Assembly (NCBI GenBank): GCA_043718505.1
Contig: JAYSVN010000052.1
Coordinates: 1-30,202 of the forward strand
Length of the DNA stretch: 30,202 bases
Source: JAGOSA01 sp043718505
GTDB lineage: Bacteria > Patescibacteriota > Minisyncoccia > Phycocordibacterales > UBA9973
Direction: 5' to 3'
The notes under the pieces are model-generated. The model was not told the DNA's origin and searched no databases. It saw nothing but the letters and a program-made list of their open reading frames with translations. Position numbers and translations under genes: made by a program. Shown here one piece after another: positions 6,758-15,302 of this stretch (position 1 is its first letter; every line of letters begins with the position of its first letter).

Positions 6758-7840
6758 TTAGTTGTGCGAGTCATCAAATGCTACCCTTTTTTTCTCTATG
6801 TCGTCAACATATTCAAGAAGCGCAACGGTGACAGGAATAGCGAGGATAAGTCCCCAAAAACCGGCGAGTTCGAAGCCGGCCAAAACCGACAAAATAACAA
6901 CAAGCGGCGAAATGCCGACAACACGTTTAACGACAAGCGGCTGAAAGACGTAATTTTCTATTTGCTGAACAACAACGTATGCCAGGAAAACAAAGAGTGC
7001 GAGTTTTAGTCCGCCCTGGACGTAAGCAAAGCCGGTAGCCGGAATCATGGCAAGCGTAATACCAAACGGAATGAGTTCAAAAATACCGGTGGCAAGAGCA
7101 AGGACAAATGCATATGGAATACCGAGCAAAGTCAGAATAATAAACATGATGACGGCAATAATGACGCCGAGAATAAGCTGACCTTTAAGCCAAAGTGCAA
7201 TTTTATGCTGCGTACGCTCCCAAAGACCGATGATGTAGGCTTCTTTTTTCGGAGGAGTGACAATGCGCAGGAATTTTTGAATACCATTTTCCTGCACGGA
7301 CAAGTAAAAAGAAATGATGAGAATGAGAGTGACATTGATGAGTCCGCCGAAAACTGAAACGACAGCTGAGAAGAAACCGCCGGAAACACTGGCCGCGAAT
7401 TTTTGAATTGAAACACCAAAATCTGCGAGTGAACCGGAATGAAGCGTTGAAACAAAATTGGATGCGTCTGTGAGACCGCCGGCTGTATTAGAAAGTCCGG
7501 GAGATGTTATGTAATTTGAGAGGAATTCAAGAAGCCGCGAAGTCTCGGTAATCAGAAGCGGGACAAAGAGGTAAAAGAGCCCGGCAATACTGAGAATCAT
7601 GAGGACATACACCAGGACAACTGAAAGCATGCGACCAATACCAATTTTTTTGAAGCGTCTGATGGCCGCTTCGGCAAATGAAGCAAAGACTACAGCCGTC
7701 AGTACGACGAGCACAATGTTACGCAAAATGTAGAGCGCATAAATAAGGAGGAGAAAAAGAAGTACCCGGACAATTGTACCGGTTGAAATGACGACATAAC
7801 GCTTGTCATTATTTTCCTTTTCCACAATAGCATCGTACAC
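6758..7840 (-). CDS. AI-2E family transporter (TqsA/PerM-like permease)
   Basis: Polytopic membrane protein of the UPF0118/AI-2E exporter family, 360 residues. Pairs of N-terminal helices (VLLFLLLIYALYILRN; LVVLTAVVFASFAEAAI; LSVVLVYVLMILSIAGLFYL) are followed by a soluble stretch with the amphipathic segment around 100-150. The C-terminal helical bundle contains LTLLGIPYAFVLALATGIFELIPFG and the family motif PLVVKRVVGISPLVVILSVL. Substrate in CPR bacteria is unknown; members range from autoinducer-2 to Na+/H+ exchange and peptide roles. The GTG start at 7840 is supported by GAGGGGAAAG just upstream, one of the few Shine-Dalgarno-like sites here. It precedes metG in the same direction. Confidence 0.88.
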   Translation of the reverse strand: MYDAIVEKENNDKRYVVISTGTIVRVLLFLLLIYALYILRNIVLVVLTAVVFASFAEAAIRRFKKIGIGRMLSVVLVYVLMILSIAGLFYLFVPLLITETSRLLEFLSNYITSPGLSNTAGGLTDASNFVSTLHSGSLADFGVSIQKFAASVSGGFFSAVVSVFGGLINVTLILIISFYLSVQENGIQKFLRIVTPPKKEAYIIGLWERTQHKIALWLKGQLILGVIIAVIMFIILTLLGIPYAFVLALATGIFELIPFGITLAMIPATGFAYVQGGLKLALFVFLAYVVVQQIENYVFQPLVVKRVVGISPLVVILSVLAGFELAGFWGLILAIPVTVALLEYVDDIEKKRVAFDDSHN

Positions 7841-7896
7841 CTTTCCCCTCTCGCGGACAAATTTGGGTTGGGGAAGCTATAAAAACGATAGGATTT

Positions 7897-9189
7897 TTAT
7901 TTTGGTAAATACTCCTCTAGAGTTTTCTCGTCAGCTCCCGGTCCCACCGCCGCCAGTCGGAAATTCTCCGGTTTTAAAATATCTTTAGCCACACGCAAAA
8001 TATCTTCTTTTGTAACGGCATCGATTTTTTGAGCACGTTCCTCTGGAGTCTGGAGCGGATGGCCGAAGAGATGCGTTGAACCGTAAAAACTGGCTACATG
8101 TTCATTATCTTCAAAACCCATCAGCAAACTTGATTTGCGATATTTTTTGGCGAGTGCAAGTTCAAGATCGCTGACAGGCTCTCTGGCAATTTTTTGAAAT
8201 TCCTCGATCATGGCTGGGAGAACAATTGAGAGGCCTTTTGGATCGATGCCTGTACCGCCGTAAAAAACACCGTATCCTTCCGCTGCAGATTGTGTAGCAA
8301 AAACGTAGTAGCCAAAACCCAATTCTTCGCGGATTCGCTGGAATAGACGTGATGACATCGTGCCGCCAAGAATTGTGGCAAGCGTGCCGGCAGCGTATCG
8401 ATCCGAATGTTCGTAACCAAAGCTGCTTACACCAAGAAGAAAATGCATTTGCTCAATGTCATCTGTTTGCACTTTTACTCTCCCCTCTAATGTTTGATTG
8501 ATTTTTTTATCAATAGCCTCCCGATCAATTTTGACGACAGTCGGCGGATCATTTTTTTCGGCTTCAGAAAAATATTTTTCAACTTCTTCGAAAACTTTGT
8601 CATGCGCAATACCGCCGGCGACAGAAACGACTGTTCCGGCCGGACCGTAATTTTTTTTGCGCCACTCGAGCATGCGGTCACGCGTCATACTACGAACTGT
8701 TTCTTCACTGCCGATAATCGGTCGTGCGGCCGGACTTCCGGAAAACATCAAACTATCAAAAAGCCAGTCAACTTTGGCACGCGGCTCGTCCATATACATT
8801 TTAATTTCATCGGTTATAACACCTTTTTCTTTCTCAAGTTCGACTTCAGGTAAAATTGAGTTTAAATAAATATCAGAAAGAATTGCCAGACTTTCAGCAA
8901 ATTCGGCATTGGCGGTTTTGGCATGGTAGCCGGTGTATTGATTACTGGTGAAGGCGTTGATGTGTGCCCCGAGAGAATCAAACTCACGGGTAATGTGAAG
9001 TGCACTCGGACGTTTCTCCGTGCCTTTGAAACACATGTGCTCGAGAAAGTGCGCCATGCCGGCGTCAGTATTATTTTCGTTGTTGGAACCAACCCGTGAC
9101 AGAATCATTGTTGTTTGTGAAAGCGACTCCGGCATATAGACCGAAACAATTCGCACCCCGTTTTTCAGTTCGTGGGTTTTAACTTGCAT
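7897..9189 (-). CDS. M16-family zinc metallopeptidase (insulinase/MPP-like)
   Basis: Single-chain M16 peptidase half, 430 residues, cytosolic by absence of a signal peptide. The inverted zinc motif HFLEH is at residues 47-51 (HMCFKGT follows), and the third ligand Glu is near 128 in GVITDEIKMYMDEP. The C-terminal lobe has ELGFGYYVFATQSA and GVFYGGTG, matching the R/Y substrate-holding segment of the family. Both lobes are present, so it would act as a homodimer like bacterial PqqL/YmxG-type proteins. An extended -10 (TGGTAAAAT) ends 6 nt before the ATG. Neighbours are glyS and the AI-2E permease; no functional link is evident. Confidence 0.9.
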   Translation of the reverse strand: MQVKTHELKNGVRIVSVYMPESLSQTTMILSRVGSNNENNTDAGMAHFLEHMCFKGTEKRPSALHITREFDSLGAHINAFTSNQYTGYHAKTANAEFAESLAILSDIYLNSILPEVELEKEKGVITDEIKMYMDEPRAKVDWLFDSLMFSGSPAARPIIGSEETVRSMTRDRMLEWRKKNYGPAGTVVSVAGGIAHDKVFEEVEKYFSEAEKNDPPTVVKIDREAIDKKINQTLEGRVKVQTDDIEQMHFLLGVSSFGYEHSDRYAAGTLATILGGTMSSRLFQRIREELGFGYYVFATQSAAEGYGVFYGGTGIDPKGLSIVLPAMIEEFQKIAREPVSDLELALAKKYRKSSLLMGFEDNEHVASFYGSTHLFGHPLQTPEERAQKIDAVTKEDILRVAKDILKPENFRLAAVGPGADEKTLEEYLPK

Positions 9190-9195
9190 ATTGCT

Positions 9196-9204
9196 ATTTT
9201 ACCA
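9196..9204 (-). promoter_or_regulatory. Extended -10 of the M16 gene (leaderless type)
   Basis: Minus strand TG-G-TAAAAT, hexamer 9201-9196, ending 6 nt before ATG at 9189. Confidence 0.5.
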
Positions 9205-9262
9205 AATTGGTATGAAGAAAAAATCAAGAAAAATTAAATTATACCTTAACTACTCCTCAAAA

Positions 9263-10627
9263 TTACTTCTCAATTTTTCCTTTAATAAAATTAATTAATT
9301 CACTAATCTGTACACGCTCCTGCTCGCCTGAATCTCGATGACGGACAGTAACAGTATCCTTTTCTGCCGGGTTTTCGCCGAGTGTATCGAAGTCAACGAC
9401 AATACAAAATGGTGTGCCAATTTCATCCTGACGGCGGTATCGCTTACCAATGTTACCGTTGTCGTCATAGGTCACACGGCCAAATTCCTTTTTCATCATA
9501 CCAAAAATCTCTTTGGCTTTGTCGACAAGCTCCGGTTTATTGCGCAGAAGCGGCGAAACAGCAGCCAAAGTTGGTGCAATGTGCGGCGCCAGTTTTAGAT
9601 ATGGCCGAACTTCCCCATTCATTTGATCTTCGGTATAGGCTGAAAGCATAATAGCCAAAAATGCCCGGTCCACACCAAACGACGGCTCAATAACATGCGG
9701 CACGATTTTTTCTTTGGTTTCTTCGTCTTGGTAGTCGAGCTTGTGAGTGGTCAGATCAAAAGAACCCCGGTAAGCTAGACCAAATAATTCCTTTTGTCCA
9801 AATGGATATTCAAATTCAAAATCAACTGTGCGCTTAGAATAGTGCGCCAAATCATCTTCGGCAATATCAATAGCGTGAACTTTGCCCATATCAATACCGA
9901 CACTTTCTATCCACTCTGCCATTTCATCTTTCCAGTATTCAAATTGCTCCTCCCAGGTTTCCGGACGAATAAAGTATTCTATCTCCATCTGTTCAAATTC
10001 TCGTGAACGAAAGATAAAATCTCGCGGTGTAATTTCATTACGGAAAGCCTTGCCGATCTGCGCCATGCCAAAAGGTAATTTCGGATGGTAGGCATCAACG
10101 GTGTTTTTGAAATTAACAAAAATTCCCTGTGCCGTTTCTGGGCGAAGATAAACAGTCGCCGCACTATTTTCGGCTGCACCGATCTTAGTGGCGAACATCA
10201 TATTAAATTGGCGCGATTCACCGAGCGCTCCGCCGCAATCGGGACATTTTGTCGCGCTCGCACTCTCACCATCTATCACTTCAGCATCAAGCTGATCAGT
10301 TCGGAAACGATGGTGACACTTAGAACATTCAACCATCGGATCAGCAAAGCCAGCCACATGTCCGCTTGCTTCCCAAACTTCGCTGCGCATCAAAATTGCG
10401 GCACGCACGCCGTACATATCATTGCGATCAGAAACAAATTTTTTCCACCATGAACTTTTTATATTGTTCAACAACTCCGCACCCAAATGTCCGTAGTCCC
10501 AGGCCCCGGCCAAACCACCGTATATTTCCGAGCCAGGGAAAATAAAGCCTCGTCTTTTACAAAGCGAAACTATTTTTTCCATCAGGTTTTCCATATTTTC
10601 TTTTGGGGTTATATTTTTTTCACTCAT
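9263..10627 (-). CDS. glyS: Glycine--tRNA ligase, alpha2 (eukaryote/archaea-like) type
   Basis: Class II synthetase charging tRNA-Gly as a homodimer, 454 residues. It begins with RRGFIFPGSEIYGGLAG, has a zinc-ribbon insertion (CSKCHHRF... CPDCGG), then motif 2 as RPETAQGIFVNF with FRNEITPRDFIFRSREFEQME. Motif 3 is EPSFGVDRAFLAIM, followed by the anticodon-binding domain. This is the single-chain enzyme and not the alpha2beta2 GlyQ/GlyS of many bacteria. It follows the 642-residue exported protein by 42 nt and may share its transcript. An AT-rich region upstream has no clear ribosome site. Confidence 0.95.
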   Translation of the reverse strand: MSEKNITPKENMENLMEKIVSLCKRRGFIFPGSEIYGGLAGAWDYGHLGAELLNNIKSSWWKKFVSDRNDMYGVRAAILMRSEVWEASGHVAGFADPMVECSKCHHRFRTDQLDAEVIDGESASATKCPDCGGALGESRQFNMMFATKIGAAENSAATVYLRPETAQGIFVNFKNTVDAYHPKLPFGMAQIGKAFRNEITPRDFIFRSREFEQMEIEYFIRPETWEEQFEYWKDEMAEWIESVGIDMGKVHAIDIAEDDLAHYSKRTVDFEFEYPFGQKELFGLAYRGSFDLTTHKLDYQDEETKEKIVPHVIEPSFGVDRAFLAIMLSAYTEDQMNGEVRPYLKLAPHIAPTLAAVSPLLRNKPELVDKAKEIFGMMKKEFGRVTYDDNGNIGKRYRRQDEIGTPFCIVVDFDTLGENPAEKDTVTVRHRDSGEQERVQISELINFIKGKIEK

Positions 10628-10669
10628 ACATGCATTTTCATCTGAAATATTTCTAAATAAATTTTAAAA

Positions 10670-12598
10670 TTATTCTACTACTCTCGAACCGTTCGGCGGG
10701 AATGACGGATCACCGAGTATTGAAGTGGACAGTTTTGGTGAGGTTTTCTGTATCGATGTATTAGTAAAGAGATCATTTGCGGTAAATGTGGCATCGTTGA
10801 GGAGCGCCGGACTAGAGGCAACTTGAGAAGTTGAAGGTGTAAATTTTACCTGGAATGCGACTGATTTAGCAGCACCGACAAAACCTGCACCCCGCGAAAC
10901 ATTGCCGACACTCCAAATAACTTCCCTGGTTGTGGCATTATACGTCAGGTTTTCATTTGAAGCTGGGTCCAGTTTACCGAAGACAACGTTAATAGGAAGA
11001 GTTGCCCGAACTTCAGCTTTTGAAACTTTATTACTTGTATTAGTAATTTTCCAGAGCATTGTATATGTCGTCTCAGCCCCGGCTTTCGGCGGTATTGGTC
11101 CGGTATTTTGAATTGGACCCAAAGAATACTGGGTTGAGGCATCAAGACGCAAATCAGTATTTACTTTAAAATCCTTGCGATCATTGCTTGTCACTTCTTT
11201 AACGGCCACGCCCTGGTCAGGCTGACTGCCTTTGACACTTATATCAATAGTAATGGTCGGATCAGCAATAACTGAATTTGAACTTGCGAGCAAAGGGAGC
11301 GAGGCAAAACGAAGGGAAAGCGTACCACGGGCTCCCGGCTGCACAGTAGCAAAGTTATCAACAGTATTTTTATCCCAGACAACGGAATCAGTATTGGAAT
11401 CATAAAAACCATTTGATGAGATCGACGTTTTATTGAGCGCATTACCCGAGAGCTTGGCGCGAATTTCCAAGTTATCAACTTGGCTCGACAAATTGTTTGC
11501 CCATTCAATTTTGGTTTCAACTTTGTCTATGGCATTTATTGTAAAAGTTTCCTTATTGACACCGTTCACTGTAAGCTGCGCATCAATAAATGGCTTGCCG
11601 AGCATCACTTCAGAAACAGCAGTGTTATAGACAACAGCGATTTTTGTCTGGTCCTTGTCATCTTGTTCCCCTGCCGAAACTCGAAAAGCTTTTTTGTCAC
11701 TAGTAACACCAATGAGTCTGCCTTTAATCGTAATAATATTTTCTGAACCGACATCTGTTTTGCTGACCAGAAAAATATTATTATTGACGATCGGTTTTGG
11801 TGTCGCTTCAGTAAAAGTAAAACCAGGCGGATAGTCGACTTCAACAATAGTATTTTTGGCGAGATGGGTTGAAGCCACAGCTGCTTTAACTTTGAGCGTA
11901 TAGTCCTGATTTGAAACACTTTGCGTCGGTGCATCAATAGTGAGTACAAGTGGTGCAGTATTAATTTGAATAGTATAAATTTCTTCTTTAACAAATGTTG
12001 AAGCTGATCCGCGAACAGTATATTCAAGCCGCGCGCGAATATCTTTGGTTGTGCCTTGTTCACCGTATAAGATAACAGAAATGTGCTGACTGATTTCTTC
12101 ACCAGGTGAAATTGATTTGAGATTTATGCGCTTTCTTTCATAGTCGCCGGCATCGGTAGTACTCGAGCCGCGCGGATATTCGATGATAAGATCGGCGGAA
12201 TCAATTGATACTGAGTTCTGATTCTTGACAGTAATATCAATTGGCAATTCTTCTCCGCCGGCAGTGAAGGCGCTACCGGTAATAGTGATTTTTACTCGTT
12301 CAGTTGAAACGGTATTGCCGCCCACATAGAGCATGACAAAAGCATAGATAACGCCTATCACAAGAAAAACTAAAGCGCCGATAAAGAATTTCTTAAATAA
12401 TGTCGCGTGTGATCGGAATGCGTGATTTACTTTGGCGGCATTACCTTGTGCTATTTCAGGTTCTTTCCACTCCCCTTCTACACCAAAGGATTTTTGGCTG
12501 AATGTACCTTCTTTATGTTTATGTATAAGCGCTTCGTTTCTTGAAAATAACTTCTTTTTCAGTGATTCGATTCGGCTTTCGCGGTTTATCTCTTCCAT
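10670..12598 (-). CDS. Membrane-anchored exported protein with Ig/DUF11-like repeats (642 aa)
   Basis: Not assigned to a named family. A cytosolic, charged N-terminal segment of about 70 residues (ESLKKKLFSRNEALIHKHKE) is followed by one membrane helix at 71-92 (FFIGALVFLVIGVIYAFVML). A long extracellular beta-rich part follows, with repeated Ig-like/DUF11-like units: LPIDITVKNQNSVSIDSADL, then YTLKVKAAVASTHLAKNT, KVETKIEWANNL and TYTMLWKITNTSNKVSKAEV. Each unit has a YPxG or W-x-x-x-x-V style strand. No LPXTG or cysteine bridge is seen. I rejected the longer frame from 12733 because it overlaps recO; the ATG at 12596-12598 has TGTTAAAAT ending 7 nt upstream. Probable surface or cell-envelope role. 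Confidence 0.75.
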   Translation of the reverse strand: MEEINRESRIESLKKKLFSRNEALIHKHKEGTFSQKSFGVEGEWKEPEIAQGNAAKVNHAFRSHATLFKKFFIGALVFLVIGVIYAFVMLYVGGNTVSTERVKITITGSAFTAGGEELPIDITVKNQNSVSIDSADLIIEYPRGSSTTDAGDYERKRINLKSISPGEEISQHISVILYGEQGTTKDIRARLEYTVRGSASTFVKEEIYTIQINTAPLVLTIDAPTQSVSNQDYTLKVKAAVASTHLAKNTIVEVDYPPGFTFTEATPKPIVNNNIFLVSKTDVGSENIITIKGRLIGVTSDKKAFRVSAGEQDDKDQTKIAVVYNTAVSEVMLGKPFIDAQLTVNGVNKETFTINAIDKVETKIEWANNLSSQVDNLEIRAKLSGNALNKTSISSNGFYDSNTDSVVWDKNTVDNFATVQPGARGTLSLRFASLPLLASSNSVIADPTITIDISVKGSQPDQGVAVKEVTSNDRKDFKVNTDLRLDASTQYSLGPIQNTGPIPPKAGAETTYTMLWKITNTSNKVSKAEVRATLPINVVFGKLDPASNENLTYNATTREVIWSVGNVSRGAGFVGAAKSVAFQVKFTPSTSQVASSPALLNDATFTANDLFTNTSIQKTSPKLSTSILGDPSFPPNGSRVVE

Positions 12599-12605
12599 AG
12601 GGTAT

Positions 12606-12614
12606 ATTTTAACA
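12606..12614 (-). promoter_or_regulatory. Extended -10 of the 642-aa gene (leaderless type)
   Basis: Minus strand TG-T-TAAAAT, hexamer 12611-12606, 7 nt before the ATG. It lies between recO and the exported-protein gene and separates the ileS operon from this unit. Confidence 0.5.
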
Positions 12615-12635
12615 TTAATTGAGATTAAATTGAAT

Positions 12636-13238
12636 TTAAAGCATGGTTTCCTTGAGACTTTTATTAACTTCTTTAACCAAAGACTCTCTTCGAATAGCGA
12701 CTTGCTGGAGAATTTCATCAGTAATTGGTTCACGAATAAGTGTTCGCTCGTCGTTCCAGGTTATGTAGCCGAGATGGAAAAGTATACGCAATACAGCTAA
12801 TAGTTCAAGACTGGCAATGTCAGTTGTGGATTTGGCCGTATCGGCCGTGAGGTTTTCTTTATCTTTTTTTGAGAGAAAATTCATGACCTCTATGATCGCG
12901 TCGTAGAGGGCTTCATTTTTCTCTTCTTCGGGCACCAGGCGCCGCAAGAGCTCTGTAATCCTGTGGAGTAAGCCCAAAGTCGCCATGTCAGGCGTATTGA
13001 GACTCTGGATGAGATCTGTGCTTCCGGCTCGGTAAGCAATCCTGGTATTAATAAGGTCAACCTGAACTACCATATATGGCTGAAGGGCAAAACGGAGTTT
13101 AGAGGACATTTTGCGTATTCCACGGGCCTCGGCCCTTACCAAACCTAAATCCCTCGTATAGAGGGAAATTTGCTTATCTGCTTCGCCTTTGGCATAGCTG
13201 GCTAGGACAATGGCTTCGGTGTGATGGATGTGGTGCAC
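12636..13238 (-). CDS. recO: DNA repair protein RecO, short form
   Basis: RecO helps RecR load RecA on SSB-coated single strands during gap repair. The 200-residue protein opens with the OB-fold pattern HHTEAIVLASYAKGEADKQI, YTRDLGLVRAEARGIRKMSS and LRFALQPYMVVQVDLI, followed by the helical domain (LGLLHRITELLRRLVPEEE). It is shorter than the usual 230-250 residues and lacks the Cys4 zinc motif. I use the GTG at 13236-13238 because the upstream frame (to 13289) lies inside the HAD gene and has no family match. It starts 4 nt after the HAD stop and is the last gene of the ileS operon. Confidence 0.82.
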   Translation of the reverse strand: MHHIHHTEAIVLASYAKGEADKQISLYTRDLGLVRAEARGIRKMSSKLRFALQPYMVVQVDLINTRIAYRAGSTDLIQSLNTPDMATLGLLHRITELLRRLVPEEEKNEALYDAIIEVMNFLSKKDKENLTADTAKSTTDIASLELLAVLRILFHLGYITWNDERTLIREPITDEILQQVAIRRESLVKEVNKSLKETML

Positions 13239-13242
13239 GAAA

Positions 13243-13695
13243 CTATTGTAGCAATTCTTTGATAGTCTCTTCCAGCTCCGCCGCATCATTTACAATTTTG
13301 TGCGGATTGTTCGTCGCCAGCAATTCCTGATCATGAAGACCCCAGGTTACCCCGATGGACTTAATACCGGCATTATTTGCTTCCAAAATATCAGTTGATG
13401 TATCGGTAATAAAAACAGTTTTGTCGGGAGAAAGATTAAAAGTTGCTAAAATAGTTTTAATTTTATGTTCCTTACTGTCTTCTGGTGGATCACCTACAAC
13501 ATCATGGAAATGCTCGAGTATATTTTCAGCTTCCAGTGCCCTACTAATTGTATCTTTGCCTCCGGCTGAAATAACAAAGAGTAAATGGTCCGGCGCAAAC
13601 TTTTGAACCAATTCTTTCATTGGCAGCAGAATGCCCGCACTCATGCGCGGATCGATGAGAACACCCTGGAAATCGAAAAAAATAGCTTTAGTCAT
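13243..13695 (-). CDS. HAD-superfamily hydrolase-like protein, altered motif I
   Basis: Haloacid-dehalogenase fold, 150 residues. Motif I is FFDFQGVLID: the nucleophile Asp8 is present, but the usual second Asp (general acid/base of HAD phosphatases) is Gln10. Motif II is LLFVISAGG (Ser43), motif III probably Lys78, and motif IV is FITDTSTDILEA (Asp98, Asp102). The cap is minimal. The D-x-Q version could mean slow phosphatase, transferase or binding activity. The ATG at 13693-13695 was chosen over a TTG at 13722 that overlaps the previous gene. It lies 11 nt after the kinase-like gene and 4 nt before recO. Confidence 0.78.
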   Translation of the reverse strand: MTKAIFFDFQGVLIDPRMSAGILLPMKELVQKFAPDHLLFVISAGGKDTISRALEAENILEHFHDVVGDPPEDSKEHKIKTILATFNLSPDKTVFITDTSTDILEANNAGIKSIGVTWGLHDQELLATNNPHKIVNDAAELEETIKELLQ

Positions 13696-13706
13696 GTCTT
13701 TTGAGA

Positions 13707-14345
13707 TTAGCGTATTGGCCAATATTTGTCTAATGCTTCTAATGTAATATGTTCACTGAACAAAGAAATGATTTTTGTTTTTAAGGATTTGAGATTAGCG
13801 GGAAAATCCCGCAGTGAATGCTGTGTGAGCCATTTTTTCTTAACAATATCTGAAATAACTTTGTCTCTTTTTGTACTAAGTTCATTAAAATCAAAATAGA
13901 TAAAATTACCGGTTTTTTCTGATACACCGCAATTGATTGAAAAGTTATAGACAACATCAGCAAACCCATACTGCCAGAATACATACAGAAAATTAACATA
14001 CTCTCTCACCATGGACAAAGATTCTTCTTCCGAATGATTCTTGAAATATACTTCTAATGGCACGGCTTTATCTTGCTCATATTCAAATTGATTAATAAAG
14101 ACCGGATTACCAAAAGATTCAGGGCCTATGGCTTTGAGAATTTCCTTCGATGTTTCAATTGATTTGCTTAATTTCTCGTGATCTTTTTTCGGACTGAAAA
14201 TGTCCCGGAGACCGAATTCAGCCGTGCTTCCCCATGATAAAAGCTTTTTAATACGAGAAGCGTGGGTGGTGATTTCTTTCCTTACCCTATTATTACCTAT
14301 GTCATACACATTGTAGTAGAAACCTTCGCCAATTTTATTTTTCAT
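13707..14345 (-). CDS. Divergent protein-kinase/phosphotransferase-like protein
   Basis: Unassigned 212-residue protein with a faint kinase-fold layout. The N-terminus KIGEGFYYNVYDIGNNRVRKEI resembles a glycine-rich loop followed by a VxK lysine (Lys23). Near 129-154, ADVVYNFSINCGV, a short turn and FIYFDFNEL resemble a catalytic loop (Asn138) and a DFG-like metal loop (Asp152-Phe153). The HRD/HGD aspartate is not obvious (Asn134 may take its place), so activity is doubtful. YrbL-like or APH-like families are the nearest I can suggest. It sits 2 nt after the GNAT gene and 11 nt before the HAD gene, in the ileS operon. Confidence 0.55.
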   Translation of the reverse strand: MKNKIGEGFYYNVYDIGNNRVRKEITTHASRIKKLLSWGSTAEFGLRDIFSPKKDHEKLSKSIETSKEILKAIGPESFGNPVFINQFEYEQDKAVPLEVYFKNHSEEESLSMVREYVNFLYVFWQYGFADVVYNFSINCGVSEKTGNFIYFDFNELSTKRDKVISDIVKKKWLTQHSLRDFPANLKSLKTKIISLFSEHITLEALDKYWPIR

Positions 14346-14347
14346 AT

Positions 14348-14866
14348 TTAATATAGTAATTTCTCCATATATATGTGATCTAAGTAGCGATCACCTATTT
14401 TTATCTCATCTTTGAGAATACCAACTGTTCTGAATCCCAAACTTTCATAAAGTTTCGCGGCAGCTTCCTGAGTAATGGTTACTTCCAAAGCTACTTTTCG
14501 TATGTGTGCTTTTTCTTGGCCAAATTGGATTATTCCCTCAAGTAATTTTCTGGCAATTCCCTTACTTCTATATTCAGGAAGCACATACACAGAGACAATT
14601 TCGCCAATATGTTTTGCTTTCTCCAGTGCGTGAAAATGCATACCGACCATGCCAACTAATTTTCCATCGACTTCAGCAAAAAGCATTTTTCTATTTGTTT
14701 TTGAGTAGTCATCTTGCAGTCTGTCCATCCACCAATCTTCCGATTTATTTTTTTCTTCTTCTACTGTCGTACTAAATGCTTCAGGACTTTCCTGCACGGC
14801 AAAAATACGCAGGTCTTTATATTCCTGACTACGAGTTTTATCAAGCGAAATGATGTGTGGTTCCAT
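14348..14866 (-). CDS. GNAT-family N-acetyltransferase
   Basis: Acetyl-CoA-dependent N-acetyltransferase, 172 residues. The acetyl-CoA loop (motif A) is at about 93-110: VYVLPEYRSKGIARKLLEG, where R-S-K-G-I-A is the pyrophosphate-binding Q/R-x-x-G-x-A. It is preceded by GKLVGMVGMHF and followed by KVALEVTITQEAAAKLYESL-GF, the motif B region. Substrate is unknown; the overall look is of the RimI/PhnO-like group. It is 16 nt downstream of the flavin-reductase-fold gene and 2 nt upstream of the kinase-like gene, with no promoter of its own visible. Confidence 0.85.
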   Translation of the reverse strand: MEPHIISLDKTRSQEYKDLRIFAVQESPEAFSTTVEEEKNKSEDWWMDRLQDDYSKTNRKMLFAEVDGKLVGMVGMHFHALEKAKHIGEIVSVYVLPEYRSKGIARKLLEGIIQFGQEKAHIRKVALEVTITQEAAAKLYESLGFRTVGILKDEIKIGDRYLDHIYMEKLLY

Positions 14867-14882
14867 TTTGAGAAATTATTGT

Positions 14883-15299
14883 TTAAGAGATTATTGTCGG
14901 CGGATCAGTTTTATAATCACTTAATTTAATCAGTTTTGGCATAAATGAAATAAGTAAAGTATCTGGATCATTTTCGTACTGCCTATTTTCCGGAAATTTT
15001 GCGTAATATATTTCTCTGGCGATTTTTATTTTCTCCAATGGAACAACCTGAGCCTGACCTTCCATTTGCAAAGTTGCCATTTCACTTTCACTAAAACCAA
15101 CAACGAGCGAGGCAGCCACTGGGCCATTACTCAACACTTTGCCTTTCCTACTATTTTTATCTGTTGAAAAGAAAAAAGTAAGTGGTTCATTATCGTGAGT
15201 AAAGTGCAAAGCAGCTCCCATAACACTACCGTCAGCCATGGCAATAGACAGAACTCCGATACGATTATTTTCAAGAAAATGTAAAATTTGCGGATTCAT
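14883..15299 (-). CDS. Pyridoxamine-5'-phosphate-oxidase-fold flavin-binding protein
   Basis: Small split-barrel FMN- or F420-binding protein of the PNPOx-like superfamily, 138 residues. It starts with FLENNRIGVLSIAMADGSVM and GAALHFTH, then FFFSTDKNSRKGKVLSNG (the phosphate-binding S/T-x-K..RK segment) and ASLVVGFSE, and MEGQAQVV in the last barrel strands. Specific substrate is not readable; members include reductases, heme-binding proteins and F420 enzymes. It begins 3 nt after the cyclodipeptide-synthase-like gene, so translation is likely coupled. It could act as a redox tailoring enzyme for that product, which is inference only. Confidence 0.8.
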   Translation of the reverse strand: MNPQILHFLENNRIGVLSIAMADGSVMGAALHFTHDNEPLTFFFSTDKNSRKGKVLSNGPVAASLVVGFSESEMATLQMEGQAQVVPLEKIKIAREIYYAKFPENRQYENDPDTLLISFMPKLIKLSDYKTDPPTIIS

Positions 15300-15302
15300 T
15301 TA

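Noticed and set aside
7132..7455. 107-codon minus-strand frame inside the AI-2E permease
   Set aside because: Shadow of the permease in another frame, rich in Ser/Phe with no start signal.
11605..12102. 165-codon minus-strand frame within the 642-aa gene
   Set aside because: Same strand, other frame of a well-supported gene; lysine/leucine-rich low-complexity translation typical of a shadow frame.
12599..12733. 45-residue N-terminal extension of the 642-aa protein
   Set aside because: It lies over recO and the -10 box; the ATG at 12598 gives a cleaner protein.
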